Assembly: GCA_964505385.1 (NCBI GenBank)
Contig: CAZDIA010000008.1
Location: 33,383 to 97,382 of the forward strand
DNA length: 64,000 nucleotides
Reading direction: 5' to 3'
From: SLJN01 sp964505385
Lineage (GTDB): Bacteria; Bacteroidota; Rhodothermia; Balneolales; Natronogracilivirgulaceae
Part shown: positions 19,153 through 29,014 of the stretch, one piece after another
How positions within the stretch are numbered: position 1 is the stretch's first letter
How the letters are laid out: the number at the start of each line of letters is the position of its first letter
Made by a program: the position numbers and the translations under genes
Notes under the pieces: model-generated
Databases searched by the model: none
What the model saw: only the letters and a program-made list of their open reading frames with translations
Told to the model about the DNA's origin: nothing

Positions 19153-19180
19153 TCCCGACAAAGTCGGGATTACTTTTTTA
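19153..19180 (+). terminator. Hairpin with T-run, possible terminator of the symporter operon
   Basis: TCCCGAC AAA GTCGGGA is a perfect 7-bp stem with a 3-base loop, followed within 4 bases by a run of T on the plus strand. It is over 220 bases after the symporter stop, and related hairpins occur at 25423 and 32004, so it may instead be a dispersed REP-like unit. Confidence 0.4.
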
Positions 19181-19189
19181 CTTCAAAAA

Positions 19190-19227
19190 AAAGCCCTGCC
19201 GAAGCTACTCAACTCCAGCAGGGCTTT
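19190..19227 (-). terminator. Rho-independent terminator of the susC-susD-DUF4623 operon
   Basis: On the minus strand AAAGCCCTGC and GCAGGGCTTT form a perfect 10-bp stem, followed by eight further T. It ends about 20 bases after the stop codon at 19248. Confidence 0.85.
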
Positions 19228-19247
19228 AGTTTGGAAGAATAAAAATC

Positions 19248-20579
19248 TTACTTCACAAAACTCATAGTTCGCGACACATTAACTTCACCGGCTCGCAGAC
19301 GATAAATATAGGTTCCGCTTGCAAGTCCTGATGCATCGAAGGTCACTGAATGACGGCCGGAGCTTTGTTCTTCATCCACAAGCGTTTTAACATGCTGCCC
19401 GGCAGCATTATAAACTTCCAGAAGTACTTCTTGAGCTTGCGGAATTTCATATTCTATGCTGGTTGAGGGGTTAAAAGGATTAGGATAATTTTGGTCGAGT
19501 TCATATCCCTCAGGCAGTTCCGTAATGATGCTGCCTCCAACTGATGTTACAACTTCATCTACACTGTAACTTTTCAGCGGATTTCGGGCTGATAACACAA
19601 TTAACCGCCTCCGTTCGGTATCCAGCGCTGTAAATCCGTTCAACTGTACATTTTCGCGGATATCTTCATCCTCTTCACTCTCAAAAGTGCTGGCTACATA
19701 GCGAATGTCCTCATAATCCGTTACATCAGCCACATGAAACTTTGCCGTAGGAAACTTCGGCCCTGCAGCCAGCAAAGTAGTTTCGTCGGACATGACACCG
19801 GTTGAAACATTCATTGTTTGAGCGGGGAGAATCTCGGCAACAGTACCCAATTCACCTGTTTCGAGACTCATTTTTCTAACATCGGCATCGGCACCATTTA
19901 CCCAGACACTATCTTCTCCGACAATTTCCGCAATGCCTCCGCGTGCATGGTTTGCATCTTCAACATCAAATATTTCAGCTTCTCCAAACATGCCTTCATC
20001 GGCATCGAAATGGGCAACGGCAACATTTTCATTTCCGAAAGCCCCGGTCACAAAGCTGAGGTCATTCCCTGTGCCTGAAATTCCGAAGGAATCTCCATAA
20101 CGGGCATCCAGATCTTCTTCAAAGACAACTTCAGGCTCACTTCCGGAATCTTCCCAACGGTAAACTTTGTAGGTGCCTCCACCGTCAATGAGGTTGATGG
20201 CAAAAATCTGGCCGTCACGGGTAACATCGACGTCAGCTAAATCAAAGTCACCTCCATCTACGATACCATCATCTTCGCCCCGGCTCAGATAGCCTTCCAG
20301 TTCTCCGTTTTCGGGATTTACCACAGCTATTTGCTGCTGACCATCTATTCGCGTATGTACATACAATTCATCCGCCTCAGGATTGTAAGCTCCACCGCGA
20401 TGCCAATAGACAGCAGTGCCATCTTCATCATCATCCCAGAGCCATTCAACATCAGCAGGATCAACATTCCATTCCGGCGTTTCGAGAAAGACAAACTCAT
20501 CAGCGGCTTTTACTGTCCCAGCCACTGCAAAACACAGAACCAAAAGTGTTATCATTACATTAGGTATCAATTTTTGCAT
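19248..20579 (-). CDS. Secreted DUF4623 protein with T9SS sorting domain, in the SusCD operon
   Basis: The start is placed at the ATG at 20579 because it begins a normal signal peptide (MQKLIPNVMITLLVL, cleavage near VKAA). The longer frame from 20675 would add 32 hydrophilic residues and overlap susD. The mature part is a DUF4623 beta-propeller-like domain (DVDVTRDGQIFAINLID, a KVYRWEDSGSEPEVVFEED block in two parts, ARYGDSFGISG) and the C-terminus is a T9SS sorting domain (QNYPNPFNPSTSIEYEIP). It is the third gene after susC and susD, the place where SusE/F-like surface glycan-binding proteins are often encoded; that role is inferred. Confidence 0.82.
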   Translation of the reverse strand: MQKLIPNVMITLLVLCFAVAGTVKAADEFVFLETPEWNVDPADVEWLWDDDEDGTAVYWHRGGAYNPEADELYVHTRIDGQQQIAVVNPENGELEGYLSRGEDDGIVDGGDFDLADVDVTRDGQIFAINLIDGGGTYKVYRWEDSGSEPEVVFEEDLDARYGDSFGISGTGNDLSFVTGAFGNENVAVAHFDADEGMFGEAEIFDVEDANHARGGIAEIVGEDSVWVNGADADVRKMSLETGELGTVAEILPAQTMNVSTGVMSDETTLLAAGPKFPTAKFHVADVTDYEDIRYVASTFESEEDEDIRENVQLNGFTALDTERRRLIVLSARNPLKSYSVDEVVTSVGGSIITELPEGYELDQNYPNPFNPSTSIEYEIPQAQEVLLEVYNAAGQHVKTLVDEEQSSGRHSVTFDASGLASGTYIYRLRAGEVNVSRTMSFVK

Positions 20580-20661
20580 AGTATTTGCTTTTTGAGGGTG
20601 AATGTGAATTGTTTTCGATTTTTTCGCAATTAAAATACACTGGTTAACTGGGTTCTGATAG

Positions 20662-22164
20662 TTAATTTTTTGCATCCCACCATACGTTGTCGAGCATGTT
20701 GTTGCCTTGTCGGTCGATCGCTTCCTGAAGATTATCGTTATTCAATCCCTCTTCGGAGTTCGGATAACGCAAACGTCTCGGCAGCTCACCATCTGTTTCA
20801 CCGCCGGACGGATCACCAATTTCCTGCAGCTCCGGATACCCGGTTCGTCGAATTTCCGCGTAGGCTTCCATACCCTGACCAAAAATGGCCAACCATTTCT
20901 GAGTGATAATTTGCTCGAGCTGCCCTTCGTCATCCAGGGTGGGGTCGAAGGCGGCCGGCGAGTCATTTATATAGTCATCAATCTCTTGCTGTTCAATTTC
21001 GAATTGATCAATCGAATCATAAAATTCAAGAGATGCACGTATACCGTCTTCGTAGTGTTCAGCAGGGTCTCCAGGTCCCCATCCCCGAAGAGCTGCTTCA
21101 GCCTCCAGAAACTTTACCTCGGCAGTCATCATAATGCGGATGGGCGTTTCGATATCATGAAAATATGAGGTTTCCCTGGAATATAATCCCGGGGCGTTTT
21201 GGGTTTGAGAAAGCTGCGTGTCCGAAAGTCCGTTCTGTAATCCCTGGCGAATCTGTGTGATATCCGATGGCGCCAGGAACACTTCAAGCCGGGGATCTTC
21301 TAAATCCGATAAATTGTCGGAGAGAGTTTGGCTGATTCGGTATTCGTCAAACCGGTAAATCCAATGGTGGTGATTATCGTGCACAAAATCTCCGGTTCCA
21401 CCACCGGGGTCGACTTCAAGTTTTACATTGTGATTATTGTTTTCAAGTATCGGACGGCCGTTCAATACATCACCTACGTGTTCTTGAGCAAGACCCGGAT
21501 CTGCATAAGAGACTCGCATGGCAAGCCTAAGCCTCAGAGAATTTGCAAAACGGCGCCACATATCCACATTTCCGTTAAATAAAACATCAGCGGATCCCAG
21601 CCTGAACTCGGCACCGTCGTCAAGAGCTTCTTCTGCTTCTGTCAGCTCATTTAACATATCTCTGTAAATTTCTTCCTGCGCATCGTATGCCGGTTGGGTA
21701 TTCCGTTGCATAGCATCAAAATAAGGAACATCACCCCAATAGTCGGTAACCCGGTGCATGATCCAGACTCTCAAGATACGGGCTTTTGAGTGAATGTTGA
21801 GCATCTCCTCATCATCCGCAGTTAATTCCAGCGCTTCCTGAATGTTACTGCCGAAGTTGGAGTAGGCAGCATCCCAGTATGCGGTAAGCCAATCCTGCCG
21901 GGTTTCATAGCGGTCCGTACCCCAGCCGGATTCTATATTGGAATAATATTGCGCATAGTGATTGCCATATAAATGCTTGCCACGCTGGTACACATCAAAG
22001 CGAAGAGCACCATAAACCATACCGCGGGTAATGAGCGCTTCAGGCTGGACATCTGTCGGACTGGTAGGATCTGTATTGACAGATTCAAAATTATCTGTAC
22101 AGGCTACAACTCCCACCATTAAAAACAGCGTGAAACTAAGAATGAAAAATGTTTTAAACTTCAT
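20662..22164 (-). CDS. SusD/RagB-family outer-membrane lipoprotein
   Basis: Starting at the ATG at 22164 gives MKFKTFFILSF and a lipobox ending VVAC, so the mature protein is a surface lipoprotein of about 480 residues. The helical TPR-like body has the SusD-like features: NTDPTSPTDVQPEALI near the N-terminus (in two blocks), ARILRVWIMHRVTDYWGDVPYFDA and a long C-terminal helix region. It forms the lid of the SusC channel and binds the oligomer to be imported. The DNxxSVNTDP-like start and RILR..DYWGDVPY are typical of the SusD-like_2 branch. It lies 18 bases after susC, so they are co-transcribed. Confidence 0.9.
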   Translation of the reverse strand: MKFKTFFILSFTLFLMVGVVACTDNFESVNTDPTSPTDVQPEALITRGMVYGALRFDVYQRGKHLYGNHYAQYYSNIESGWGTDRYETRQDWLTAYWDAAYSNFGSNIQEALELTADDEEMLNIHSKARILRVWIMHRVTDYWGDVPYFDAMQRNTQPAYDAQEEIYRDMLNELTEAEEALDDGAEFRLGSADVLFNGNVDMWRRFANSLRLRLAMRVSYADPGLAQEHVGDVLNGRPILENNNHNVKLEVDPGGGTGDFVHDNHHHWIYRFDEYRISQTLSDNLSDLEDPRLEVFLAPSDITQIRQGLQNGLSDTQLSQTQNAPGLYSRETSYFHDIETPIRIMMTAEVKFLEAEAALRGWGPGDPAEHYEDGIRASLEFYDSIDQFEIEQQEIDDYINDSPAAFDPTLDDEGQLEQIITQKWLAIFGQGMEAYAEIRRTGYPELQEIGDPSGGETDGELPRRLRYPNSEEGLNNDNLQEAIDRQGNNMLDNVWWDAKN

Positions 22165-22182
22165 ATATGAGACCGTTAGCAA

Positions 22183-25100
22183 TTAAAAAACTATATTTAC
22201 GCTGAAACCCAGACTGCGGTTCTCCGGCATGGAAAAAGATTCCAGCCCCTGTGCATTACCGATATTGAAACTTCCTTGTGCCGGACTAAAACCGGGTGTG
22301 TCTTTGTGAAAGTAAAACAGATTGCGTCCGATGAGGGACACTTGTAGGCTTTGAAAGGGAGTTACATCTACCCAATTGACCGGGAGATCATAAGTAAATA
22401 CAATTTCACGCATTCTCAGATAAGTCGCATCATATACAAACTCCTCGGTTATCGGGCTGCCACCGCCTACCCGGCCCCAATAATCCTGCGGGTTTACGGC
22501 TTTTTCGTTTTCCACATATTCGCCGTCATCAATTTCCACAACGCCTTCGGCAACATAGCCTTCACGATCTTCCTCATCCAGATCGCGGGTATCATACCAT
22601 TCCTGGCGCCCCTCAAGTGTAAATTCCGGAAAACCTCGCTGAGCGGCAAATGAATTGGTGAAAGAATAGACATCTCCGCCGACGGATATATCGACCAGTG
22701 TGCTTAATGAGAAATTCCGGTAGGTCACCTCATTGAAAAATCCTCCGGTAAAGTCCGGATTGAAATTCCCGAGTACATGGGTTCCATCGTCTCGAACGGG
22801 AAGCCCTTCGTCATCTATGATTCGTTCTCCGTCATCATTGCGTTTATAGCGCTCACCGACGATATCACCAAACGGTTCTCCTACTGACGCCTGAACTGTA
22901 GCTCCCTGAATCTGCCCGAGGAAAAAGTTTTGGAGCTCTCCGGTTAGTTCAACTACTTCATTTCGATTGAAACCGATATTGAACCTGCTGGTCCACTCCC
23001 ATCCGGTTTCTGAATCAACCGGGATAAATGTGAGTGAGCCTTCAATACCTTCGTTTCGGATCATACCTGCATTAATACGTGCGGCTGAAAAGCCAGAGGT
23101 TCTCGAAACCGGAATGGGCAAAATCTGATTCCGGGTATTTTCCCTATAAATTCCCATGTCAAGTTTGACACGTTCATTAAAGAATCGCAAATCCAAGCCT
23201 GCTTCAACTGATCTTGTAATTTCCGGTTTCAGATCAACCGGAGGTAATTCGGTTGGAAGGTCTGCAAATTGTTGCCCTTTGTGGCCGGGATTTACGCTGT
23301 AGGTGAAATTTGTAACAAAGGGCGGCCCGCCGGAGCCAACCTCCGCCCAGGAAGCCCTGACCTGGCCAAAGGGAAACACTTCGGAAATCAGATCGAAAGC
23401 TTCGGTAAATACGAATGATCCGCTAACCGAGGGGTAAATAAACGGCAGGTTTTCAACCGGCAACGTGGAATCCCAGTCAACCCGGCTTGTGAGATCGAGA
23501 AATGCATAGTCCCGAAATCCGAACTCAGTGGTTGCAAATACCGATTGAACTTCAGCACGGCTGAGTATACTTATATTATTAGCGGATTCGGCATTGGAGA
23601 TATCATAAAAATCCGGAATAAATATTCCCTCTCCGATGTAGCCGACTGTGCGGTCATTAAATCTGCGATAACTTCCGCCGATATTGGTTTCAAAATCTAA
23701 ATCTTCACTCAAAGCCCGGCTATACTGCATCATTGCCCGCACATTGAATTCAACAAAGTTGCGGTCTCTTGTTGTAAAAGTGGCATCGGTACGATAAGGA
23801 GTATATTGCGCCCGCCTGTATTCCCGGATTTCATTAAAATAATCCAAGCCGGTAACAAGGTTAAAATTCAGGTTTTCGCTTGCATCATAGTTAATGCGGG
23901 CAAAACCGTAGAAACGGTCACGTTCATCCTCACTGATATTCAGGTTATGTGCCCAAAAAGGATTCATATTACGGGTATCCGAACCTTCCTGCGCTGCGGC
24001 ATCCCATGTGCGGGCAAGGCCTTCACCTGTACGGAAATTCTCCAGGTCGGAAAGCCGCTCACTGGTTGGCATGCGAATCAGTGCCTGCATCGGGTTGTCG
24101 GGGTCTTCTGCAAGTGGGGGGCGATTATCAATCGACTGTGTGACGTAATTTATTCGGGCTTCAACATTAAGATCATCAAAAAAGTCACGGCCGGCTCGGA
24201 GTGACACAAAATGTCGTTGCAGATCATTATCCGGATAATTGCCTTGGTTCATCGTATTGCTGTACGAAATCCGGTAGGTGTGATCATCTCCGCCTCCTGA
24301 AAGTGCCAGTATATTATTGGCGGTAAACGAGTTTTGAAAATATTCATCAAACCGGTCGGGTTGAGCCTCGTAAGGCCTGACTTCGCCGGTCCAGTCCAGA
24401 GCCATGGTTCCGTCCATAGCCGGTCCCCAGCTGTTAGTTTCCGAGTCCGGAATGATGTAGTGCTCATTTGCTTCATCAAACTCAAGAGTACCGTTGGAAC
24501 CACGCCCGAAATCAGTCTGCATCTCAGGCATTATATAGGGCTGCTCCACAGTAAAGTTAGAGGTGAATTCAACTCCGATTCCCGGCCGCTCTTGGCCCGA
24601 TCGCGTCGTAATTTCCAAAACGCCATCGGCAGCACGGCTTCCGTAAAGCGCTGCGGCATTCGGCCCCTGAAGAACACTCATCGATTCAATTTCGGCCATG
24701 TTTACCTGATTAAGTCCGGAACCGAAATCTCGTCCGCCCTGAGCTGTTGCACTCATTCCGCCGCTGTTGTCAATCGGGACGCCGTCAACTACGATCAAAG
24801 GTTGACTTGTGCCGGTTAGTGAACGATGCCCCCTGATCACAATCCTCGTGCTGCCGTCGGGACCGGAACCGAGACCGTCAATCTGAACATTGGAAACACG
24901 ACCTTGAAGAGCAGAAACGGCATTCATGCCGCCACTGCGACTGATTTCCTCTCCGCCGAATTCCTGAACGGTGTATCCGAGAGATTTTTCTTCCCGCGTC
25001 ATACCAAAAGCAGTTACCACCAGATCTTCCCCCACGAGAGCTTCCGGTTGCAGAAAAACCTCAAGCTCGGTCTCTTCATCGACGGTAACTATCTTTTCGC

Positions 25101-25353
25101 TGAATCCAAGATATCTGAAAATCAGCTCATTATGCCCCTCAGGTACCGTAATTTCAAAATTACCATCAATATCAGTACTTGTCCCGAAATCGGTGCCCAC
25201 AACCATTATATTAACACCGGCAAGCGGTTGGTCGCTTTCAGCATCGAAAACAGTTCCGCTGACATTAAAATCCTGTGCTGAAATGGTACTGAATACGCCG
25301 GCACAAAAAATTATTACTAAAGATAAAAAACGGAATAGTATCGATATTTTCAT
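22183..25353 (-). CDS. SusC/RagA-family TonB-linked outer-membrane protein
   Basis: The 1056-residue precursor has a signal peptide (cleavage near ISAQ), a carboxypeptidase-D regulatory-like beta domain (about 28-105, VSGTVFDAESDQPLAGVNI), a TonB-box region (LVVTAFGMTREEKSLGY near 112), the plug with IRGHRSLTGTSQPLIVVDGV (two blocks) and NAAALYGSRAADGVLEITT, and a beta-barrel ending in an aromatic strand (GFSVNIVF). It imports oligomers across the outer membrane with energy from TonB, partnered by the SusD lipoprotein directly downstream. It is first in the operon susC-susD-DUF4623. No sigma/anti-sigma or hybrid two-component regulator lies next to it. Confidence 0.93.
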   Translation of the reverse strand: MKISILFRFLSLVIIFCAGVFSTISAQDFNVSGTVFDAESDQPLAGVNIMVVGTDFGTSTDIDGNFEITVPEGHNELIFRYLGFSEKIVTVDEETELEVFLQPEALVGEDLVVTAFGMTREEKSLGYTVQEFGGEEISRSGGMNAVSALQGRVSNVQIDGLGSGPDGSTRIVIRGHRSLTGTSQPLIVVDGVPIDNSGGMSATAQGGRDFGSGLNQVNMAEIESMSVLQGPNAAALYGSRAADGVLEITTRSGQERPGIGVEFTSNFTVEQPYIMPEMQTDFGRGSNGTLEFDEANEHYIIPDSETNSWGPAMDGTMALDWTGEVRPYEAQPDRFDEYFQNSFTANNILALSGGGDDHTYRISYSNTMNQGNYPDNDLQRHFVSLRAGRDFFDDLNVEARINYVTQSIDNRPPLAEDPDNPMQALIRMPTSERLSDLENFRTGEGLARTWDAAAQEGSDTRNMNPFWAHNLNISEDERDRFYGFARINYDASENLNFNLVTGLDYFNEIREYRRAQYTPYRTDATFTTRDRNFVEFNVRAMMQYSRALSEDLDFETNIGGSYRRFNDRTVGYIGEGIFIPDFYDISNAESANNISILSRAEVQSVFATTEFGFRDYAFLDLTSRVDWDSTLPVENLPFIYPSVSGSFVFTEAFDLISEVFPFGQVRASWAEVGSGGPPFVTNFTYSVNPGHKGQQFADLPTELPPVDLKPEITRSVEAGLDLRFFNERVKLDMGIYRENTRNQILPIPVSRTSGFSAARINAGMIRNEGIEGSLTFIPVDSETGWEWTSRFNIGFNRNEVVELTGELQNFFLGQIQGATVQASVGEPFGDIVGERYKRNDDGERIIDDEGLPVRDDGTHVLGNFNPDFTGGFFNEVTYRNFSLSTLVDISVGGDVYSFTNSFAAQRGFPEFTLEGRQEWYDTRDLDEEDREGYVAEGVVEIDDGEYVENEKAVNPQDYWGRVGGGSPITEEFVYDATYLRMREIVFTYDLPVNWVDVTPFQSLQVSLIGRNLFYFHKDTPGFSPAQGSFNIGNAQGLESFSMPENRSLGFSVNIVF

Positions 25354-25731
25354 TCTCTACAGGTTAAGATTAAATATTTTCCAAAAAAACAGATTGCTAA
25401 GTAGAAGTAGTTTTTTTCGATATCCGACTAAATCGGAATCTTTGTCTGATTTTGATTCACTTGAAATCAATTTTATTCCCGGATTTTAATGGGATTCTAT
25501 TCAATTGAAAACTCTCAAAATGCGTCGAATGCTAAGCATTCTGACTTTTTTGGGCAGTTATCATTCCGAACCAAAGATTCAATACATAAACCACCCTAAA
25601 TATGCTTTTTATTTTTAAAAAATCAATGTAAAATTGCTGATATATTAACAAATTATAACATTATTGTTTTAACATTGACCCAACATTACGGGTAATCCAA
25701 GTTGGTACACTTTATCATTATCAAAGAAATT
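25354..25731. other. Divergent intergenic region between susC and the FAD oxidoreductase
   Basis: This 378-base AT-rich stretch holds both promoters and a TCCGA/TCGGA hairpin (25423-25437) similar to the one at 19153. I see no ORF or RNA gene. Confidence 0.5.
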
Positions 25732-27705
25732 ATGCGAGTAATAAGCTTTTCCGCCATTACTTCACTGTCCATTTTTTTATTCGGATGTGAAGTCGCTGAA
25801 AATCAGAATTCTGATACCAAAACAAATCACGAAGATATAACTGCTGATGTCCTTATTGCAGGCGGCGGAACAAGCGGTATCACTGCCGGTTTGCAGGCTG
25901 CAAGAGATGGTGCGGAAACCGTGATTGTAGAGCCTACACCCTGGCTCGGCGGCATGCTCACTTCTGCGGGTGTAAGTGCCACTGATGGCAATCATCAACT
26001 GCCATCGGGTATTTGGGGAGAGTTCCGGCAGCATTTGTATGATCACTACGGCGGACCGGATGAGGTTGAAACCGGATGGGTCAGTAATACGCTTTTTGAA
26101 CCTTCGGTAGGTAATGACATCTGGAACCGTATGGCCGAGGTAGAAGACCTGCTTACCGTTTATCACGGATACTATGTTGAAGAGGCCCACACGGCAAATA
26201 ACCGGGTAACCGGTGCCATGTTTAAGAGCGGCGATGGTGAACGTCTCACAGTGGAAGCTGGTATCTCCATTGATGCTACCGAATACGGAGATCTTATGGC
26301 TTTATCCGGAACCGAATACCACCTCGGTTTTGACTCCCGTGAAGATACCGGTGAGGAACTTGCTCCTCATTATGATAACGAGATTGTTCAGGATCTCACC
26401 TACACCGCTATTCTGAAGGATTATGGTGAAGGTGAGGATAAAACCATTGAACGGCCAGCAAATTATTACCCTCAAATGTTTACCGGTGCGTGCAAAGAAG
26501 TTGCTGAGGATCCCGATGAGTTTGACGGAGTGGATTGCGAAGAAATGCTGGACTATGCCCGTTTACCGAACGATAAATTTCTGATCAACTGGCCTATTCA
26601 CGGAAATGATTACTACCTGGAAGCCATGGAGCTTGACCACCATGAGCGAAAACTGGCCTATGAGGCTGCAAAGGATAAAACGCGGCAGTTTATCTATTTC
26701 ATCCAGACTGAAATCGGATTTTCACATCTTGGCCTCGCCGATGATGAATATGATACCGATGATCTGTTTCCCCACATGCCTTATCACCGGGAAAGCCGGC
26801 GGCTGGAGGGAGTGGTTCAGTTCAATATGATGGACATGAAAGACATGTATCAACGCCCGCTGTATAAAACAGCCATTGCTGTTGGTGATTATCCGCTTGA
26901 CCATCATAGGAGATTAAATCCGGGAACTGAAAAACTCGCCGAAGGTGACATTCCGCCCTACGAGTTTGAAACTGATATTTTCCCTTCCATACCATCCTAC
27001 GCCATTCCCTATGGCGCCATGGTTCCCGCACAAACGGACGGATTACTGGTTGCGGAAAAAAGCCTGTCGGTTACCAGCATTGCCAACGGGGCTACCCGGT
27101 TGCAGCCGGTGGTTATGGGAATTGGACAGGCGGCGGGCGCCGCAGCTGCACTGGCGGCAACATCAGGATATCAGCCTCGAGATGTGAATCCCAGAGAATT
27201 ACAGAGTAATCTAATCGAACAGGGCGCATGGATGCTGCCGTTTCTGGATTCTACTCCGGATGACTGGCATTTTGAATATCTGCAAAAAACCGGTTTAAGC
27301 GGAGTCCTGAAAGGCGAAGGCATTCCTGTCGAATGGGCAAACGAAACCCGGATTTACCCCGACAGCTCGGTTACTGCAGATGTTATGGATGAAGCCATGC
27401 TAACTGTCGGTGAAGAAATTTCAACCTCCGGCAATGAATTCGTAACTAGAGGAGAAGCGGTTGAACTGTTGGCGGCTTTTATAGAAGATACAGAAACCGA
27501 TGGAATTGAATTTGAAGATGTTGACCCTGACACCGACCTCTATGGTTATCTGAATAGGTTCGATGGTGCCGGACTGCTGGAATACTGGGCCGAGTCGGAC
27601 CGGTTTTATCCTGATGAACCTCTTGCCCGGAAAGAACTTGCTTATCTGATACATGCAATATTCGATCCGTTTGAAGAAAATCCCGGACTAAACCCGGAAG
27701 AATGA
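25732..27705 (+). CDS. FAD-dependent oxidoreductase lipoprotein with SLH-like C-terminus
   Basis: The ATG at 25732 gives a lipoprotein signal (MRVISFSAITS, lipobox FLFGC) and is preferred to the TTG at 25702. A dinucleotide-binding fold follows: DVLIAGGGTSGITAGLQAARDG with the GxGxxG motif, then EPTPWLGGMLTSAG, the pattern of the FAD_oxidored family (PF12831) common in glycan-use loci. The last 95 residues (VTRGEAVELLAAFI, FEDVDP, RFYPDEPLARKELAYLI) look like one or two S-layer-homology repeats. The mature protein has about 640 residues. It may oxidise or dehydrogenate a sugar or a lignin-type substrate outside the inner membrane; its substrate cannot be read from sequence. Confidence 0.78.
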   Translation: MRVISFSAITSLSIFLFGCEVAENQNSDTKTNHEDITADVLIAGGGTSGITAGLQAARDGAETVIVEPTPWLGGMLTSAGVSATDGNHQLPSGIWGEFRQHLYDHYGGPDEVETGWVSNTLFEPSVGNDIWNRMAEVEDLLTVYHGYYVEEAHTANNRVTGAMFKSGDGERLTVEAGISIDATEYGDLMALSGTEYHLGFDSREDTGEELAPHYDNEIVQDLTYTAILKDYGEGEDKTIERPANYYPQMFTGACKEVAEDPDEFDGVDCEEMLDYARLPNDKFLINWPIHGNDYYLEAMELDHHERKLAYEAAKDKTRQFIYFIQTEIGFSHLGLADDEYDTDDLFPHMPYHRESRRLEGVVQFNMMDMKDMYQRPLYKTAIAVGDYPLDHHRRLNPGTEKLAEGDIPPYEFETDIFPSIPSYAIPYGAMVPAQTDGLLVAEKSLSVTSIANGATRLQPVVMGIGQAAGAAAALAATSGYQPRDVNPRELQSNLIEQGAWMLPFLDSTPDDWHFEYLQKTGLSGVLKGEGIPVEWANETRIYPDSSVTADVMDEAMLTVGEEISTSGNEFVTRGEAVELLAAFIEDTETDGIEFEDVDPDTDLYGYLNRFDGAGLLEYWAESDRFYPDEPLARKELAYLIHAIFDPFEENPGLNPEE

Positions 27706-27789
27706 CTTTATTCTGTCAATTCTTGCGCCTGATAAAATCATTTGATTATAACACCTTTGTTTTGCCTCATTTTTAATCCTCTCAAAGCT

Positions 27790-29007
27790 ATGATGTACTT
27801 CTACCGTTTGTTTTTGTTCTCCATAATCTTTTTGTTTCCTGTTTCACTGATTTCCCAGCCGCTTGAGTGGATGGAAATCACCGATGATTACGAGCTGCCG
27901 GAAGGCCTTCGGTTTTTCGGTCACAGCTTTGAGGACTCGAACATTGAAGCGTGGTATCTCGAGCTGGACCTGAATGAAAATGGTCTGGCAGTCGAGGCGA
28001 TTCCTGGTTCCGATTTTCAGTCCATCTCAGATTACGACGATAAAGAGGGTGTTTACGCAGCCGTTAACGGAGGCTACTTCGCCGGCGAGGACGTAGTCTC
28101 AGCTGTCGTCACTCCGGATGGCGATGTGCCGACCCGCAACATCGCGACACTGAATCGGGACGGCAACACTCATCATGTCACCCGAAGTATGTTCAGCCTG
28201 GATGATGAAATTAAGCCATCAGTGGACTGGATTTATCATCACGGGCTTAATGTTGATGATATCTACCGGTATGAGGAACCACTTCCCAACGCTCCGGGTG
28301 AACCGTCGGAGTCACCACCGGCAGTGGATGACGGTGAAATCATGGAGGGTCTGGCAACCGGCATCGGCGGCGGGCCGGTTCTAATCACCGAAGGTGAGGA
28401 GAATATCACGCACGATGATGAAGTTTTTTTCGGATCCGGTATTCAGGCTGGTTCAAACAGAGCCCGCACGGCTGTGGGTTATACCGAGGACAACCGGGTC
28501 ATAATGATGGTGGTAAGCGAAGCCGGAAGCAGTACCGGTGTTACGTTAAGCCGGCTTGCAGAAGAACTGCTTGAACTCGATGTAGTAGCGGCGATGAACC
28601 TGGACGGTGGAGGCTCTTCTCAAATGACGCTTGATCAGGAAAATATACTATCGACCGGTAGATCCATTCCGAATGTGCTGGCGGTTGTATCCAGAGGCCG
28701 CGTAACTTCAGCTGCGGTTACCGGAGATGATGAGCTTCCCCGAAGTGTCCGGCTTCATCAGAATCATCCCAACCCGTTTAATCCGGATACATCCATACCA
28801 TTCTCAATTGATCATGCAGTACCGGTAACTCTCACCATTTATGATATGACCGGCAGAAAGGTGGCAACTGTGATACAAAATGAAACCTATTCTGCCGGCC
28901 GGCATTCCGTGCGTTTTGATGCCTCTGAGTTGAGTACCGGAACCTACGTTTACCGATTGTCAACACCGGAGATGACACGGTCACGTTTAATGACATTAAT
29001 CAGGTAG
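27790..29007 (+). CDS. Phosphodiester glycosidase (NAGPA-like) with T9SS sorting domain
   Basis: The start at 27790 (MMYFYRLFLFS) begins the signal peptide; an upstream TTG-type start would add 16 residues. The mature protein has the PF09992 phosphodiester-glycosidase fold, marked by YAAVNGGYF near residue 100, a long insert, GGPVLITEGE, then SNRARTAVGY and AAMNLDGGGSSQMTL. It ends with a T9SS sorting domain (NHPNPFNPDTSIPFSI). The family includes the enzyme that uncovers mannose-6-phosphate by removing GlcNAc from a GlcNAc-1-phospho-mannose diester, and bacterial relatives act on teichoic-acid-like or phospho-glycans. Here it would act at the surface. It ends 8 bases from the convergent DUF4623 gene. 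Confidence 0.85.
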   Translation: MMYFYRLFLFSIIFLFPVSLISQPLEWMEITDDYELPEGLRFFGHSFEDSNIEAWYLELDLNENGLAVEAIPGSDFQSISDYDDKEGVYAAVNGGYFAGEDVVSAVVTPDGDVPTRNIATLNRDGNTHHVTRSMFSLDDEIKPSVDWIYHHGLNVDDIYRYEEPLPNAPGEPSESPPAVDDGEIMEGLATGIGGGPVLITEGEENITHDDEVFFGSGIQAGSNRARTAVGYTEDNRVIMMVVSEAGSSTGVTLSRLAEELLELDVVAAMNLDGGGSSQMTLDQENILSTGRSIPNVLAVVSRGRVTSAAVTGDDELPRSVRLHQNHPNPFNPDTSIPFSIDHAVPVTLTIYDMTGRKVATVIQNETYSAGRHSVRFDASELSTGTYVYRLSTPEMTRSRLMTLIR

Positions 29008-29014
29008 CTTATAG

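Larger units (their letters stand above)
18927..19247. other. Convergent intergenic region with hairpins and a short tandem repeat
   Basis: This 321-base gap between convergent genes holds three close copies of CAGTGTGTCA (18962-19000), a TCCCGAC/GTCGGGA hairpin (19153-19169) and a terminator for the minus-strand gene (19190-19227). There is no ORF of note. Confidence 0.5.
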
